Source of the DNA: an uncultured Collinsella sp.
GTDB lineage: Bacteria; Actinomycetota; Coriobacteriia; Coriobacteriales; Coriobacteriaceae
Assembly: GCA_934650095.1 (NCBI GenBank)
Contig: CAKUFT010000021.1
Span: 1 to 28,745, forward strand
DNA length: 28,745 nucleotides
Direction of reading: 5' to 3'
The translations under genes were made by a program, and so were the position numbers. Every line of letters begins with the position of its first letter. Position 1 is the stretch's first letter. This document shows, piece by piece, positions 15,489 through 23,306 of this stretch. The notes below the pieces were generated by a model. It made no database searches and was not told the DNA's origin. It saw nothing but the letters and a program-made list of their open reading frames with translations.

Positions 15489-15525
15489 TTGGTAGATTTT
15501 AAGACATGTTCCAAACATCTACCAA
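15489..15525 (-). promoter_or_regulatory. MFS promoter with overlapping dyad operator
   Basis: On the minus strand -35 TTGGTA (15525-15520) and -10 TAAAAT (15501-15496) are separated by 18 bases. Arms TTGGTAGAT (15489-15497) and ATCTACCAA (15517-15525) form a perfect 9-bp inverted repeat covering both elements. That placement is typical of a repressor operator. The regulator is not encoded next to it. Confidence 0.5.
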
Positions 15526-15533
15526 AGCAAAAA

Positions 15534-15561
15534 CCACCACAAAGGCGCCTGCCTGTGGTGG
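15534..15561. repeat. Family B palindrome, copy B4 (short loop)
   Basis: Arms CCACCACA (15534-15541) and TGTGGTGG (15554-15561) enclose a 12-base loop with GGCGCC, five bases shorter than in copies B1-B3. The preceding CAAAGCAAAAA is shared with B3. Confidence 0.8.
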
Positions 15562-15592
15562 CCCAATGATATGGCAACGTAGCGAGCCGGTT

Positions 15593-15678
15593 CCAAGTGC
15601 CCCAGGTCGCCCCGAAAGAGGAGCGACGCGTACTTTGGTACGCGAGCGACGGTTTGAGGGGCGAGATGGGTTGCTTGG
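15593..15678. other. Nested-stem structured block downstream of moaC-mobB
   Basis: Three stems nest around one axis: CCAAG/CTTGG (15593-15597/15674-15678), TCGCCCC/GGGGCGA (15607-15613/15658-15664) and CGCGTAC-TTTG-GTACGCG (15627-15644). The inner hairpin is flanked by two GAGCGA copies. No T-run follows on either strand, so it is not a standard terminator. It could be a repeat element or an RNA; I do not recognise it. Confidence 0.45.
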
Positions 15679-15697
15679 GGCCGGCGCAGCGTCAAGC

Positions 15698-16999
15698 CTA
15701 AAGGTGGTCTTGGATGAGGTCGCAGATGGCTCGGGCGTCGTTGATGTTGATGGCTCGGGTCGCGAAGCCGGCGTCGAAGGCCTGACGCGCCAGGGCTTCG
15801 TTGCAGGCAAGGGCCAGCGTGTGACCGTCGACCAGGTCGAGCGAGCTCTTGCCGCGCAGACGGTCGACACCGGAGCGCGCGACGACGATGTTGTCGAAGC
15901 CCTCGGTCTTGTAGCCCTCGATGATCACCACGTCAACATCGTTGTAGCGCGACAGCAGCTCGCGCGCGGGCATCTCGTCCTCCTCGCGCGTGTCGGCGTA
16001 CTCCGCCCAGCGCGTGGCGCAGATGAGGCCCACGTGCTTGGATCCGGCCTGGTGATGACGCCAGGTATCCTTGGCGGGCACGTCGATATCGAAGCCATGG
16101 TGCCCGTGATGTTTGAGCGAACCCACGCGCAGGCCGCGACGGGTGAGCTCGGCGATAACCTTCTCGACGAGCGTGGTCTTGCCCGAGTTCTGGTAGCCGA
16201 TAAACGCGATCGCGGGGACGGCCGGGGCCGGAGCTGCGGACGCGACGGCGACAGGCGCGCTTGCGGGTGCGGCACCGTCAGCGGCCACGGACTCAACAGC
16301 AGCGGCCTGACGCTCTGCGCGATCCCACACGCCCGAGCGGCCGCCCTCCTTGTGCAACAGGCGCACGTCGACGATCTCCATGCCGCGATCGACGGCCTTG
16401 CACATGTCATAGATGGTCAGACACGCGGCACTCGCGCCGGTCAGGGCCTCCATCTCGATACCCGTCTTGCCCGTCACGCCGGCAGTAACCAGCACGTGAA
16501 AGCCAACCTGCCCGTCTGCGCGCGCCGGTGCCCAGCCCTCGGGCACGTCCTCGGCCGGCGTTCCCGCCGGAGCGATGGGCTCGATATCGCACTTGCTCTT
16601 GGTGATGAGCAGCGGATGGCACATGGGGATGATGTCGCTCGTGCGCTTGATGGCCATGATGCCCGCCACGCGCGCGCAGGCGAGCACGTCACCCTTTTTG
16701 GCGCGGTCCTGCAGCACCATGGCCTGCGTCTCAGGATGCATGAGGATGGTACCCTCGGCAATGGCGATGCGGTGCGTCTCGGCCTTGTCGGATACGTCGA
16801 CCATGCGCACCTCGCCCTTGGCGTCCACGTGCGTCAGCTCGTCGCGGCGGGCGTCGCGGGCGGACACGGCGGCGTTGTCGCTCGCGGGCGGCTGCACGAC
16901 CGCGGTCGCGGCGTCTTTGCTGGCAGACGTGGCTTTGTGGGCTGACATCGCGGCCCTGCGAGCGGCCTTGGTGGCATCGGCGTACCTGCTCTTGGCCAT
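15698..16999 (-). CDS. MoaC-MobB fusion (cyclic pyranopterin monophosphate synthase plus guanine dinucleotide biosynthesis GTPase)
   Basis: The 433-residue protein joins two molybdenum-cofactor enzymes. An alanine-rich N-terminal extension (1 to about 50) precedes the MoaC domain (about 55-228), which converts the MoaA product to cyclic pyranopterin monophosphate. It shows MVDVSDKAETHRIA, SDIIPMCHPLL and KTGIEMEALTGASAACLTIYDM...KAVDRGMEI. An Ala/Pro-rich linker (about 230-262) leads to a MobB domain with P-loop FIGYQNSGKTT (about 266-276), SLKHHGHHGFDID and DVVIIEGYK. MobB assists MobA in forming the guanine dinucleotide cofactor. ATG 16999 has GGAGG eight bases upstream, inside the 3' end of moaA, only four bases from its stop. 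Separate MoaC and MobB genes are the rule, so the fusion is notable but not unprecedented in my memory. Confidence 0.95.
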   Translation of the reverse strand: MAKSRYADATKAARRAAMSAHKATSASKDAATAVVQPPASDNAAVSARDARRDELTHVDAKGEVRMVDVSDKAETHRIAIAEGTILMHPETQAMVLQDRAKKGDVLACARVAGIMAIKRTSDIIPMCHPLLITKSKCDIEPIAPAGTPAEDVPEGWAPARADGQVGFHVLVTAGVTGKTGIEMEALTGASAACLTIYDMCKAVDRGMEIVDVRLLHKEGGRSGVWDRAERQAAAVESVAADGAAPASAPVAVASAAPAPAVPAIAFIGYQNSGKTTLVEKVIAELTRRGLRVGSLKHHGHHGFDIDVPAKDTWRHHQAGSKHVGLICATRWAEYADTREEDEMPARELLSRYNDVDVVIIEGYKTEGFDNIVVARSGVDRLRGKSSLDLVDGHTLALACNEALARQAFDAGFATRAININDARAICDLIQDHL

Positions 17000-17003
17000 A
17001 TGA

Positions 17004-18059
17004 TCATCCTCCGATTTGGGACATAAATCGTTGCGTGCCCTCAATTATCGCGTGTTCCTGCGGTTTGTGGGCCACGGCATCGCGCCAAATCGAAAGTACC
17101 TGCATATCATCACCGCGGCGCAGCGCCTCGCGGACCGAATACTCGGCATCGCTGAACAGGCACGGGCGTACGTTGCCGTCTGCCGTCAGGCGCAGACGGT
17201 TGCAGCTCGCGCAAAAATGGTTGGACATGGCACTAATGAAGCCGACTGTACCCGCCGCGCCCGGAAAGCGCCAGTAGCGCGCGGGGCCGGCACCGGCAGG
17301 AGCGTCGTTGATGTCGAGTGGCTCAAGCTCGCCCAGGCCAGCTGCGGCGGCGCCGGCATTGATGCGCGCCCGCAACTCGTCGCTCGGCACGGTGTCGCTC
17401 GCGTCCCACAGCTCGGGATTGAGCGTGGGCGCATGCGGGTCCACAGCGCAATGCGAGCTCGTGTGCTCGTCGCCGATGGGCATGTATTCGATAAAGCGCA
17501 GGTGAATGGGGCGGTCAACCGTGAGCCGTGCGAGGGAAGCCACATCCTGGTTGAGGCGACGCACCACGACGCAGTTGACCTTAACCGGCTCGAACCCCCA
17601 AGCCAGCGCCGCATCGATGCCGGCCATGGTTTGCTCGAGCCGACCTAGGCGCGTAATCTTTCCAAACAGTGCAGGATCGAGCGTGTCGAGCGAAATGTTA
17701 ACGCGGTCGAGCCCCGCGTCTTTAAGCTCCGGCGCCAGCTTGGGCAGCAAGGCGCCATTGGTGGTGAGCGAGATGTCCTCGATCTGCGGGATCGCGCGGA
17801 TGTCGCGGATGAGCGGGATAATACGACGGCTGACCAGCGGCTCGCCACCCGTCAGGCGGACGCGGCGAATACCCTCCCCCGCCACCAGACGTACAAAGCG
17901 AGCAATTTCCTCGGCACTGAGCAGCTCGTCGTGTGCACGCGGCGCCACGCCGTCGGCGGGCATGCAGTAAATGCAGCGGAAATTGCACTTGTCGGTAACG
18001 GCAATGCGCAGGTAGTTGATATCGCGGCCAAAGCCGTCATGTTGCGTGCGCTCGTCCAC
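17004..18059 (-). CDS. moaA: GTP 3',8-cyclase, molybdenum cofactor biosynthesis
   Basis: MoaA is a radical SAM enzyme that, with MoaC, turns GTP into cyclic pyranopterin monophosphate. The 351-residue protein has the N-terminal cluster motif TDKCNFRCIYCMP (three cysteines spaced CxxxCxxC), RLTGGEPL for SAM binding, SLTTNG and RVNISLDTLDP. Its second cluster is FCASCNRLRLTADGNVRPCLF. It ends in Gly-Gly, as functional MoaA proteins do. The start is GTG 18059, with GGGGAGG five bases upstream. It is first in a two-gene moaA-moaC/mobB operon. Other moa/moe genes are not in the window. Confidence 0.97.
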   Translation of the reverse strand: MDERTQHDGFGRDINYLRIAVTDKCNFRCIYCMPADGVAPRAHDELLSAEEIARFVRLVAGEGIRRVRLTGGEPLVSRRIIPLIRDIRAIPQIEDISLTTNGALLPKLAPELKDAGLDRVNISLDTLDPALFGKITRLGRLEQTMAGIDAALAWGFEPVKVNCVVVRRLNQDVASLARLTVDRPIHLRFIEYMPIGDEHTSSHCAVDPHAPTLNPELWDASDTVPSDELRARINAGAAAAGLGELEPLDINDAPAGAGPARYWRFPGAAGTVGFISAMSNHFCASCNRLRLTADGNVRPCLFSDAEYSVREALRRGDDMQVLSIWRDAVAHKPQEHAIIEGTQRFMSQIGG

Positions 18060-18190
18060 GCAATCCTCCCCTCGCGCAGGCCATTATTCTTCAGGGAATA
18101 TAGTACCGCACACGGGAACCAGGCCGACACGCGTACGACAGGACATGCCATTCGAGCAAGACGGACTTCCCGGGCCCATCCTCAGCATCC

Positions 18191-18255
18191 AAACCGTCCC
18201 AACATTCGATGCTTTTCCCGATATTGGCAAAAAACGTCGAATGTTGGGACGGTTT
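18191..18255. repeat. Family A palindrome, copy A3 (65 bp)
   Basis: Arms AAACCGTCCCAACATTCGA (18191-18209) and complement (18237-18255) are identical to those of A1 and A4. The loop TGCTTTTCC... resembles A4 rather than A1 and A2, so two loop subtypes exist. It lies 38 bases downstream of the DUF559-like gene on the minus strand and may end its transcript. Confidence 0.93.
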
Positions 18256-18293
18256 AGGTGTCCGCAGGGCTCGGAAGACAAGCCAGACGGCCC

Positions 18294-19331
18294 CTAAAGG
18301 CCGCCGTTCCAGTGCCGAATCACGAATTCCCGCAGGTCATTCTGCCGTTTCTGAAACGCCTCGCTTCGGTCGCACTTGAGGCCCATAGCGAGCGCAATGG
18401 CATTCATCGCCCGGTGCAATTGCAACTGATGGGCAAACTGGGTCCCGGTGAGAACGATCATCTTAAAGCCCAGCGCGCTTAGCACGGTCATGCGCTCCGC
18501 GTCAGACGCACTGCGCTGTTTATCGAGATGGTCCGAGCCGTTGTATTCGATGCCCGTACCGCTCGCAGGTGCATATACATCGATCTCGAAATACCCAGCC
18601 TTAGCGAGATATTTGAACTCGTTGGGAACATCGACCCGATGATTGAGCTCAACCCTGGTGTACCCGAGCCCGCCTTGGGAACGCTTCGCGACGACCATGA
18701 TCGCGGTGGCCGTCTCCATGGGCGACCGCGCGCCATCGTGCACGCGTTTGAGCACGGCAGCCGCACGTATAGCCCCCTGACGAGATCGGTTCTCATCGCA
18801 ATAAGCGACCAAGTCGACAACGGTATGCCTCTGCCCCATCTCGATATAATCGCCTGTCGACAAATGATTCAAATGGTAGCGGGCGCAGATTTCATACCCA
18901 TATTCCAGCTGCTCGGGTTCACACATCCACGAGCCCGCCTGGACAAAACACATGGCCTCATCAACCACCAAGAGACCCTCTGCCACCTCGATAAGATGAT
19001 CCGAAGGTATGGGCGCCCCAAACACGTGGCGTCGGAGACCCGCCGGCCGAGAGCGTTCAAAATCGAAGCTGACCAGCGTGTCAATACGATCGAGCTCCTC
19101 ATGCGGGATGCCAAGTGAGGCCAGATAGTCGGCAACGATCTCGACCGCCGTAGATATTCTCAGCCCCTTGGCATCTAACCCCAGTTTGGGCAGATCCGCG
19201 GTCGACTGCACCTCGTCGGCGATCGAGTCCTCATCGTATAGACTGCTCGCTCGCGAGAGCGGCTCAGACGGGCGCGCCACGTTGTGGTACAGCCAGGCAG
19301 TCTTATGGGACAGGACGATCGGCAGGTCCAT
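18294..19331 (-). CDS. DUF559/AbiEi-like protein with PD-(D/E)XK-type C-terminal domain
   Basis: The 345-residue protein begins MDLPIVLSHKTAWLYH, like the N-termini of actinobacterial AbiEi/DUF559-type proteins. A middle region has APIPSDHLIEVAEGLLVVDEAMCFVQAG and an SPMET motif (203-207). The C-terminal part looks like a Vsr/DUF559 nuclease fold: EIDVYAP (Asp251), GIEYNG (Glu262, with Asn264 where Asp is usual), SASDAERMTVLSALGFKMIVLTGTQ. The Asn substitution could weaken metal binding. ATG 19331 is chosen for GGAGGG just upstream; a longer frame to 19463 runs through a palindrome. The gene stands alone, flanked by family A copies on both sides, with a 16-bp palindrome upstream. A role in defence, mobile-element biology or regulation is possible; none is shown. 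Family assignment is from remembered motifs. Confidence 0.75.
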   Translation of the reverse strand: MDLPIVLSHKTAWLYHNVARPSEPLSRASSLYDEDSIADEVQSTADLPKLGLDAKGLRISTAVEIVADYLASLGIPHEELDRIDTLVSFDFERSRPAGLRRHVFGAPIPSDHLIEVAEGLLVVDEAMCFVQAGSWMCEPEQLEYGYEICARYHLNHLSTGDYIEMGQRHTVVDLVAYCDENRSRQGAIRAAAVLKRVHDGARSPMETATAIMVVAKRSQGGLGYTRVELNHRVDVPNEFKYLAKAGYFEIDVYAPASGTGIEYNGSDHLDKQRSASDAERMTVLSALGFKMIVLTGTQFAHQLQLHRAMNAIALAMGLKCDRSEAFQKRQNDLREFVIRHWNGGL

Positions 19332-19410
19332 GAGCCCTCCAATGGGTCGGATAACCAACCTTATTCCCCTGCTCGCGGATTCGCACACCTTCGCATGCAA
19401 GTTAGAGATT

Positions 19411-19426
19411 CCATCCGATCGGATGG
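19411..19426. promoter_or_regulatory. Perfect 16-bp palindrome CCATCCGATCGGATGG
   Basis: A fully symmetric 16-bp sequence lies 80 bases upstream of the DUF559-like gene and five bases from family A copy A4. It has the size of a dimeric repressor operator. No clear -10/-35 pair was found around it. Confidence 0.45.
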
Positions 19427-19431
19427 CAGAA

Positions 19432-19496
19432 AAACCGTCCCAACATTCGATGCTTTTCCTCAAAATCGAGAAAAACGTCGAATGTTGGGACGGTTT
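19432..19496. repeat. Family A palindrome, copy A4 (65 bp); likely ABC operon terminator
   Basis: Arms at 19432-19450 and 19478-19496 are identical to those of A1 and A3. On the minus strand the stem is followed by TTTTTCTG, 48 bases after the ABC gene stop at 19545, so it suits an intrinsic terminator. With A3 it brackets the DUF559-like gene. Confidence 0.93.
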
Positions 19497-19544
19497 GAGG
19501 CGGGATGGGGAGCATGGAGAGCCAAAACACCGTGATCGAATGGG

Positions 19545-21443
19545 TTAATCTAGCTCCTTTAGGCCATGTGCCAACTGCCAGTACTCGCCGTGCTGGGCGA
19601 GGAGCTCCTCGTGGGTGCCGCGTTCGATGATGCGACCGTGTTCGAGGACCATGATCGCGTCGGCGTCGCGGACGGTGGACAGGCGGTGCGCGATCATAAA
19701 CGTGGTGCGCCCGCGCATGATGCGGTCCATGCCGCGCTCGATGAGCTTTTCGGTACGCGTGTCGATGCTCGAAGTAGCCTCGTCCAGGATGAGCACTGGC
19801 GGATCGGCCACGGCCACGCGCGCGATGGCGAGCAGCTGGCGCTGGCCCTGCGACAGGTTGGCGCCATCGGCCGTGACCGGCGTGTCGTAGCCTTGCGGCA
19901 AGCGGCGGATAAACGAGTCAGCGCAGGCGGCCTCGGCAGCGGCGCGCACTTCCTCGTCGGTCGCGTCGAGCTTGCCAAAGCGGATATTCTGGGCAATGGT
20001 GCCGCTAAACAGGTGCGTATCCTGCAGCACGATGCCGAGCGACCCGCGCAGGCTGGCCTTGGCGATATGCTTGACATCAATGCCGTCGTACGTGATCTCA
20101 CCGTCATCGACCTCGTAGAAGCGGTTGATGAGGTTGGTGATGGTCGTCTTTCCGGCGCCCGTCGAACCCACAAAAGCGATCTTCTGCCCCGGCTTGGCAA
20201 ACAGGTTGAGGTCCGTGAGCACGCGCGTGCCCGGCACGTAGGAAAAGTCCACGGCATGGAAGCGTACGTCGCCGGCAAGCGGGACAAGGCCGGTCACAAG
20301 CTCGGTACCGTCGGCCGCCACCGCACGGCCCGCGTCGTCGGTCGAGGCAACGTCGTGCAGGTGCCCGTACGCGCCCACGCCCTGGCCCTCGGGAATTTTC
20401 CACGCCCACGCGGCGTCGCCTGTCTGCACTAGTTCCACGCAGCCCTCGTCCACCTCGGGCTGCAAGTCCATCGCGGCAAACAGGCGCTCGGCACCGGCCA
20501 GCGCGTTGAGCAAGAAGTTGCCCAGCTGCGTAAACTGGTTGATGGGCATGGCCGCCTGGCGCACAAAGACCAGGTAGCTCGCGAGCGCGCCCACGTCGGC
20601 CAGGCCGTTGATGCAGAGCATGCCGCCCGCCACCGCAACGATCGCGTAGTTGGCATACCCGATCACCACGGTCATGGGCACCATCGAGTTGGCGTAGGCC
20701 TGCGCGGCGCCACCGGTGCGGCGCAGCTCCTGGTTGCGCGTGTCAAAACCGGCAACGTTAGCCTGCTCGTGGTTAAAGACCTTGATGACCTTTTGGCCCG
20801 AGACCATCTCCTCGACATATCCGTCCAAGTCGCCGAGCGATGCCTGCTGGGCGGCAAAGAAACGCTTGGAGCGAATACCCGAGTAGCGCGCGTACAGCAC
20901 AATGGCCGCGTCGCACACGAGCGTGATAATCGTGAGCTGCCAGTTGAGGATGATGAGCATGGCCGTGGTGCCGATCACCTGGATGGTCGCCTGGATCACG
21001 TTGGCAAAGCTGTTGTTGAGCGCCTCGGAGACGGTGTCGACGTCGTTGGTGAAGAAACTCATGATGTCGCCCGAGCGCGTGCTGTCGAAATAGCTGAGCG
21101 GCAGCGTCTGGATATGCGCGAACAGGTCGCGGCGAATGTCGGACACCACGCGCTGGGCTGCGCGCACCATGATCTGCGAGTAGCCCAGGGCCGAGAGCAC
21201 TCCTGCAGCATAGATGGCAGCTGTAAAGAGAACCTGCTTGGTGAGCAGTTCCTCCCCGCCCGTAGCCAGGCCGTTGACGATGGGGCGCACCATATAGGTG
21301 CCGGCAAGGCTCGCGATGGCGGCGATAGAAGCGAGCACGCCCACCGCCAGCAGCGAGAACTTGGCGTGGCCCATGTAGCTGAGCAGACGGCGGAGCGTCT
21401 GCCCCAGATTGGCCGGACGGGCCTGAGCGGATGTCTTAGGCAT
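19545..21443 (-). CDS. ABC exporter half-transporter, canonical-site subunit (LmrD/TM288-like)
   Basis: The 632-residue protein fuses a six-helix membrane domain (about 25-320) to a nucleotide-binding domain (about 392-632). The latter has Walker A GSTGAGKT (426-433), Walker B LILDE (catalytic Glu555) and switch His586 (MIAHRLST). Its signature is degenerate, LSQGQ (530-534) instead of LSGGQ. A 70-residue acidic insert lies between the domains. ATG 21443 overlaps the preceding ABC gene's stop by eight bases, so the two are translationally coupled. The signature change here and the altered catalytic residues in the partner are complementary, as in heterodimeric drug exporters such as LmrCD and TM287/288. 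Substrate is unknown. Confidence 0.95.
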   Translation of the reverse strand: MPKTSAQARPANLGQTLRRLLSYMGHAKFSLLAVGVLASIAAIASLAGTYMVRPIVNGLATGGEELLTKQVLFTAAIYAAGVLSALGYSQIMVRAAQRVVSDIRRDLFAHIQTLPLSYFDSTRSGDIMSFFTNDVDTVSEALNNSFANVIQATIQVIGTTAMLIILNWQLTIITLVCDAAIVLYARYSGIRSKRFFAAQQASLGDLDGYVEEMVSGQKVIKVFNHEQANVAGFDTRNQELRRTGGAAQAYANSMVPMTVVIGYANYAIVAVAGGMLCINGLADVGALASYLVFVRQAAMPINQFTQLGNFLLNALAGAERLFAAMDLQPEVDEGCVELVQTGDAAWAWKIPEGQGVGAYGHLHDVASTDDAGRAVAADGTELVTGLVPLAGDVRFHAVDFSYVPGTRVLTDLNLFAKPGQKIAFVGSTGAGKTTITNLINRFYEVDDGEITYDGIDVKHIAKASLRGSLGIVLQDTHLFSGTIAQNIRFGKLDATDEEVRAAAEAACADSFIRRLPQGYDTPVTADGANLSQGQRQLLAIARVAVADPPVLILDEATSSIDTRTEKLIERGMDRIMRGRTTFMIAHRLSTVRDADAIMVLEHGRIIERGTHEELLAQHGEYWQLAHGLKELD

Positions 21444-23265
21444 GGCGCTCACCTTCTTCCGTGGCTCGAAGTGATCCGCATGCGACGGAGGAGAACGGAT
21501 CATCCGCGCCGTCGGCGTCGCCCGCATCGCCCGTATCCCCCGCGAACTCCATCTGCGAGGCGTAAATCTCCTGGTAGATGTTGTCACCCGCCAGCAGCTC
21601 CTCGTGCGTGCCCACGCCATGGACACGGCCGTCGTCCAGCACCACAATGCGATCTGCATCCATCACGCTCGCGATGCGCTGGGCGATGATGATCACGGTC
21701 GTATCGGGTATCCGCGCGATGTGCTCGCGGATCTTGGCGTCGGTCGCCATATCGACCGCGCTGGTGGAGTCATCAAAAATGAGCACGCGCGGATGCTTGA
21801 GCAGCGTGCGCGCGATGCACAGGCGTTGCTTCTGCCCGCCCGAAACACCGGCACCGCCCTGGCCCAACTCGCCGTCGAGTCCGCCGATGCGGTCCAGGAA
21901 CTCATCCACGCACGCCGCACGGCAGGCACGCAGCAGCTCCTCGTCGGTGGCATCGGGTGCGCCCCACTGCAAGTTTTCGCGCACGGTGCCCGTAAACAGC
22001 ACGTTCTTTTGCAGCACAATGCCCACGGCGTCGCGCAGGGCAGCCAGGTCGTAGTCGCGCACGTCACGCCCGCCCACGAGCACGGCGCCCTCGGTCGCGT
22101 CGTACAGGCGCGCGATGAGCTGCACGAGCGAGCTCTTGCCCGAACCCGTGCCGCCGAGCACGCCCACCGTGGAGCCCGGCTCAATACGAAGGTCGATATG
22201 CTCGAGCACATCCTCGGCAGCATCTGCACGGTACTTAAACGACACATCGCGGAACTCGACGCTTCCATCGGCGACCTCGCGCACGGCCGCGTCTGCCGCG
22301 GGCGCTTGGATGAGCGATTGCTCGTCAATCACCCGCGAGATGCGCTCCACGCTGGCGAGTGCGCGCGTGAGCAGCAAAAACACGTTGGAGATCATCATGA
22401 GCGAGTTCATGATCAGCAGCACATAGCTCATAAAGCCCGTGAGCGAGCCCACGCCCAGCTCGCCGGCGATAATCATGCGCCCGCCGATCCACAGGATGGA
22501 GATGGCGGCCACGTACATCGACAGTTGAAACACCGGCAGGTTAAGCACGGCGTTGCCGAAGGTCTTCGTCGCCGTGTGCGCGAGCTCGGTATTGACGGTG
22601 TCGAACTTGGCCTCCTCGTGCTCGGCGCGCACATACGCCTTGACGGCGCGCACGGCGGTGAGGTCCTCCTGCACCACGCCGTTGAGATGGTCCATCGAGA
22701 TCTGCAGCTGACGGTAAAGCGGACTCACGCGGTAGGTGATGACGCCCAGCACGATCGCCAGCACGGGCAGGATAATCGCGAAGACCGTGGCGAGCGGGCG
22801 CGACAGCACCAGGGCATAGACCAGGCCGACGATGAGCGTCACCGGTCCGCGCACCATGGGACGGAAGCCGTTGCCGATGGCGTTTTGGATGACGGTGATG
22901 TCGGTGGTCATGCGGGTGACGAGCGAGCTGGCATCGTAGTTGTCCAGGTTGCCAAAGGCGAGCGTCTGGATCTTACGATACTCGGCCTCGCGCAGGTTGG
23001 CACCCAGGCCCGAGGCCACACGGGCGGACGTGCGGGCATAACCCAGGCCCAGCACCAGCGAAAACGCCGCGCACACCAGCATGCACGCGCCCTGCAGCAG
23101 CATATAGTTGACGTCACCCGCGGGCACGCCCACGTCGATGATGTTGGCCATGATGACCGGGATAAACAGCTCGAGCGCGGTCTCGACCGAGACGAACATC
23201 ACGCCGAGTATGGCATCGCGACGGTATGCCCCCAAATAGGAAAACAAGATTTTGAGATTGCGCAC
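21436..23265 (-). CDS. ABC exporter half-transporter, degenerate-site subunit (LmrC/TM287-like)
   Basis: The 609-residue protein has six membrane helices (about 17-300) and a nucleotide-binding domain with Walker A GGTGSGKSS (371-379) and signature VSGGQ (474-478). The Walker B stretch is VLIFDDS, with Asp499 replacing the catalytic Glu, and the switch residue is Gln529 (IIIAQRIAS) instead of His. These two changes mark the non-hydrolysing site of a heterodimeric exporter. The start is GTG 23265 with GGGGGA nine bases upstream. A C-terminal tail rich in Gly/Asp/Ala follows the domain. The gene is first of the pair and has a strong promoter at 23307-23334. Confidence 0.95.
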   Translation of the reverse strand: MRNLKILFSYLGAYRRDAILGVMFVSVETALELFIPVIMANIIDVGVPAGDVNYMLLQGACMLVCAAFSLVLGLGYARTSARVASGLGANLREAEYRKIQTLAFGNLDNYDASSLVTRMTTDITVIQNAIGNGFRPMVRGPVTLIVGLVYALVLSRPLATVFAIILPVLAIVLGVITYRVSPLYRQLQISMDHLNGVVQEDLTAVRAVKAYVRAEHEEAKFDTVNTELAHTATKTFGNAVLNLPVFQLSMYVAAISILWIGGRMIIAGELGVGSLTGFMSYVLLIMNSLMMISNVFLLLTRALASVERISRVIDEQSLIQAPAADAAVREVADGSVEFRDVSFKYRADAAEDVLEHIDLRIEPGSTVGVLGGTGSGKSSLVQLIARLYDATEGAVLVGGRDVRDYDLAALRDAVGIVLQKNVLFTGTVRENLQWGAPDATDEELLRACRAACVDEFLDRIGGLDGELGQGGAGVSGGQKQRLCIARTLLKHPRVLIFDDSTSAVDMATDAKIREHIARIPDTTVIIIAQRIASVMDADRIVVLDDGRVHGVGTHEELLAGDNIYQEIYASQMEFAGDTGDAGDADGADDPFSSVACGSLRATEEGERHA

Positions 23266-23306
23266 GCAGGTTCATCCCCCATCAAACGTTGTTCGCAAAC
23301 GCACGT

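Larger units (their letters stand above)
15362..15697. other. 336-bp gap: MFS leader and promoter, family B copy, structured block
   Basis: No gene is supported here. From the MFS side it holds a leader inverted repeat (15373-15438), the MFS promoter with dyad (15489-15525), family B copy B4 (15534-15561) and a nested-stem block (15593-15678) next to the moaC-mobB stop. Confidence 0.8.

Noticed and set aside
15593..15678. tRNA gene in the nested-stem block
   Set aside because: There is no cloverleaf, no acceptor/T-arm consensus and the stems are coaxial.
18060..18190. Molybdenum-cofactor riboswitch upstream of moaA
   Set aside because: The gap shows no extended conserved structure beyond the A3 palindrome; GGGGAGG and a possible TATATT leave only a short leader.
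3459..19496. Family A repeats as a CRISPR array
   Set aside because: Copies are kilobases apart and palindromic with no regular spacers, and there are no cas genes.
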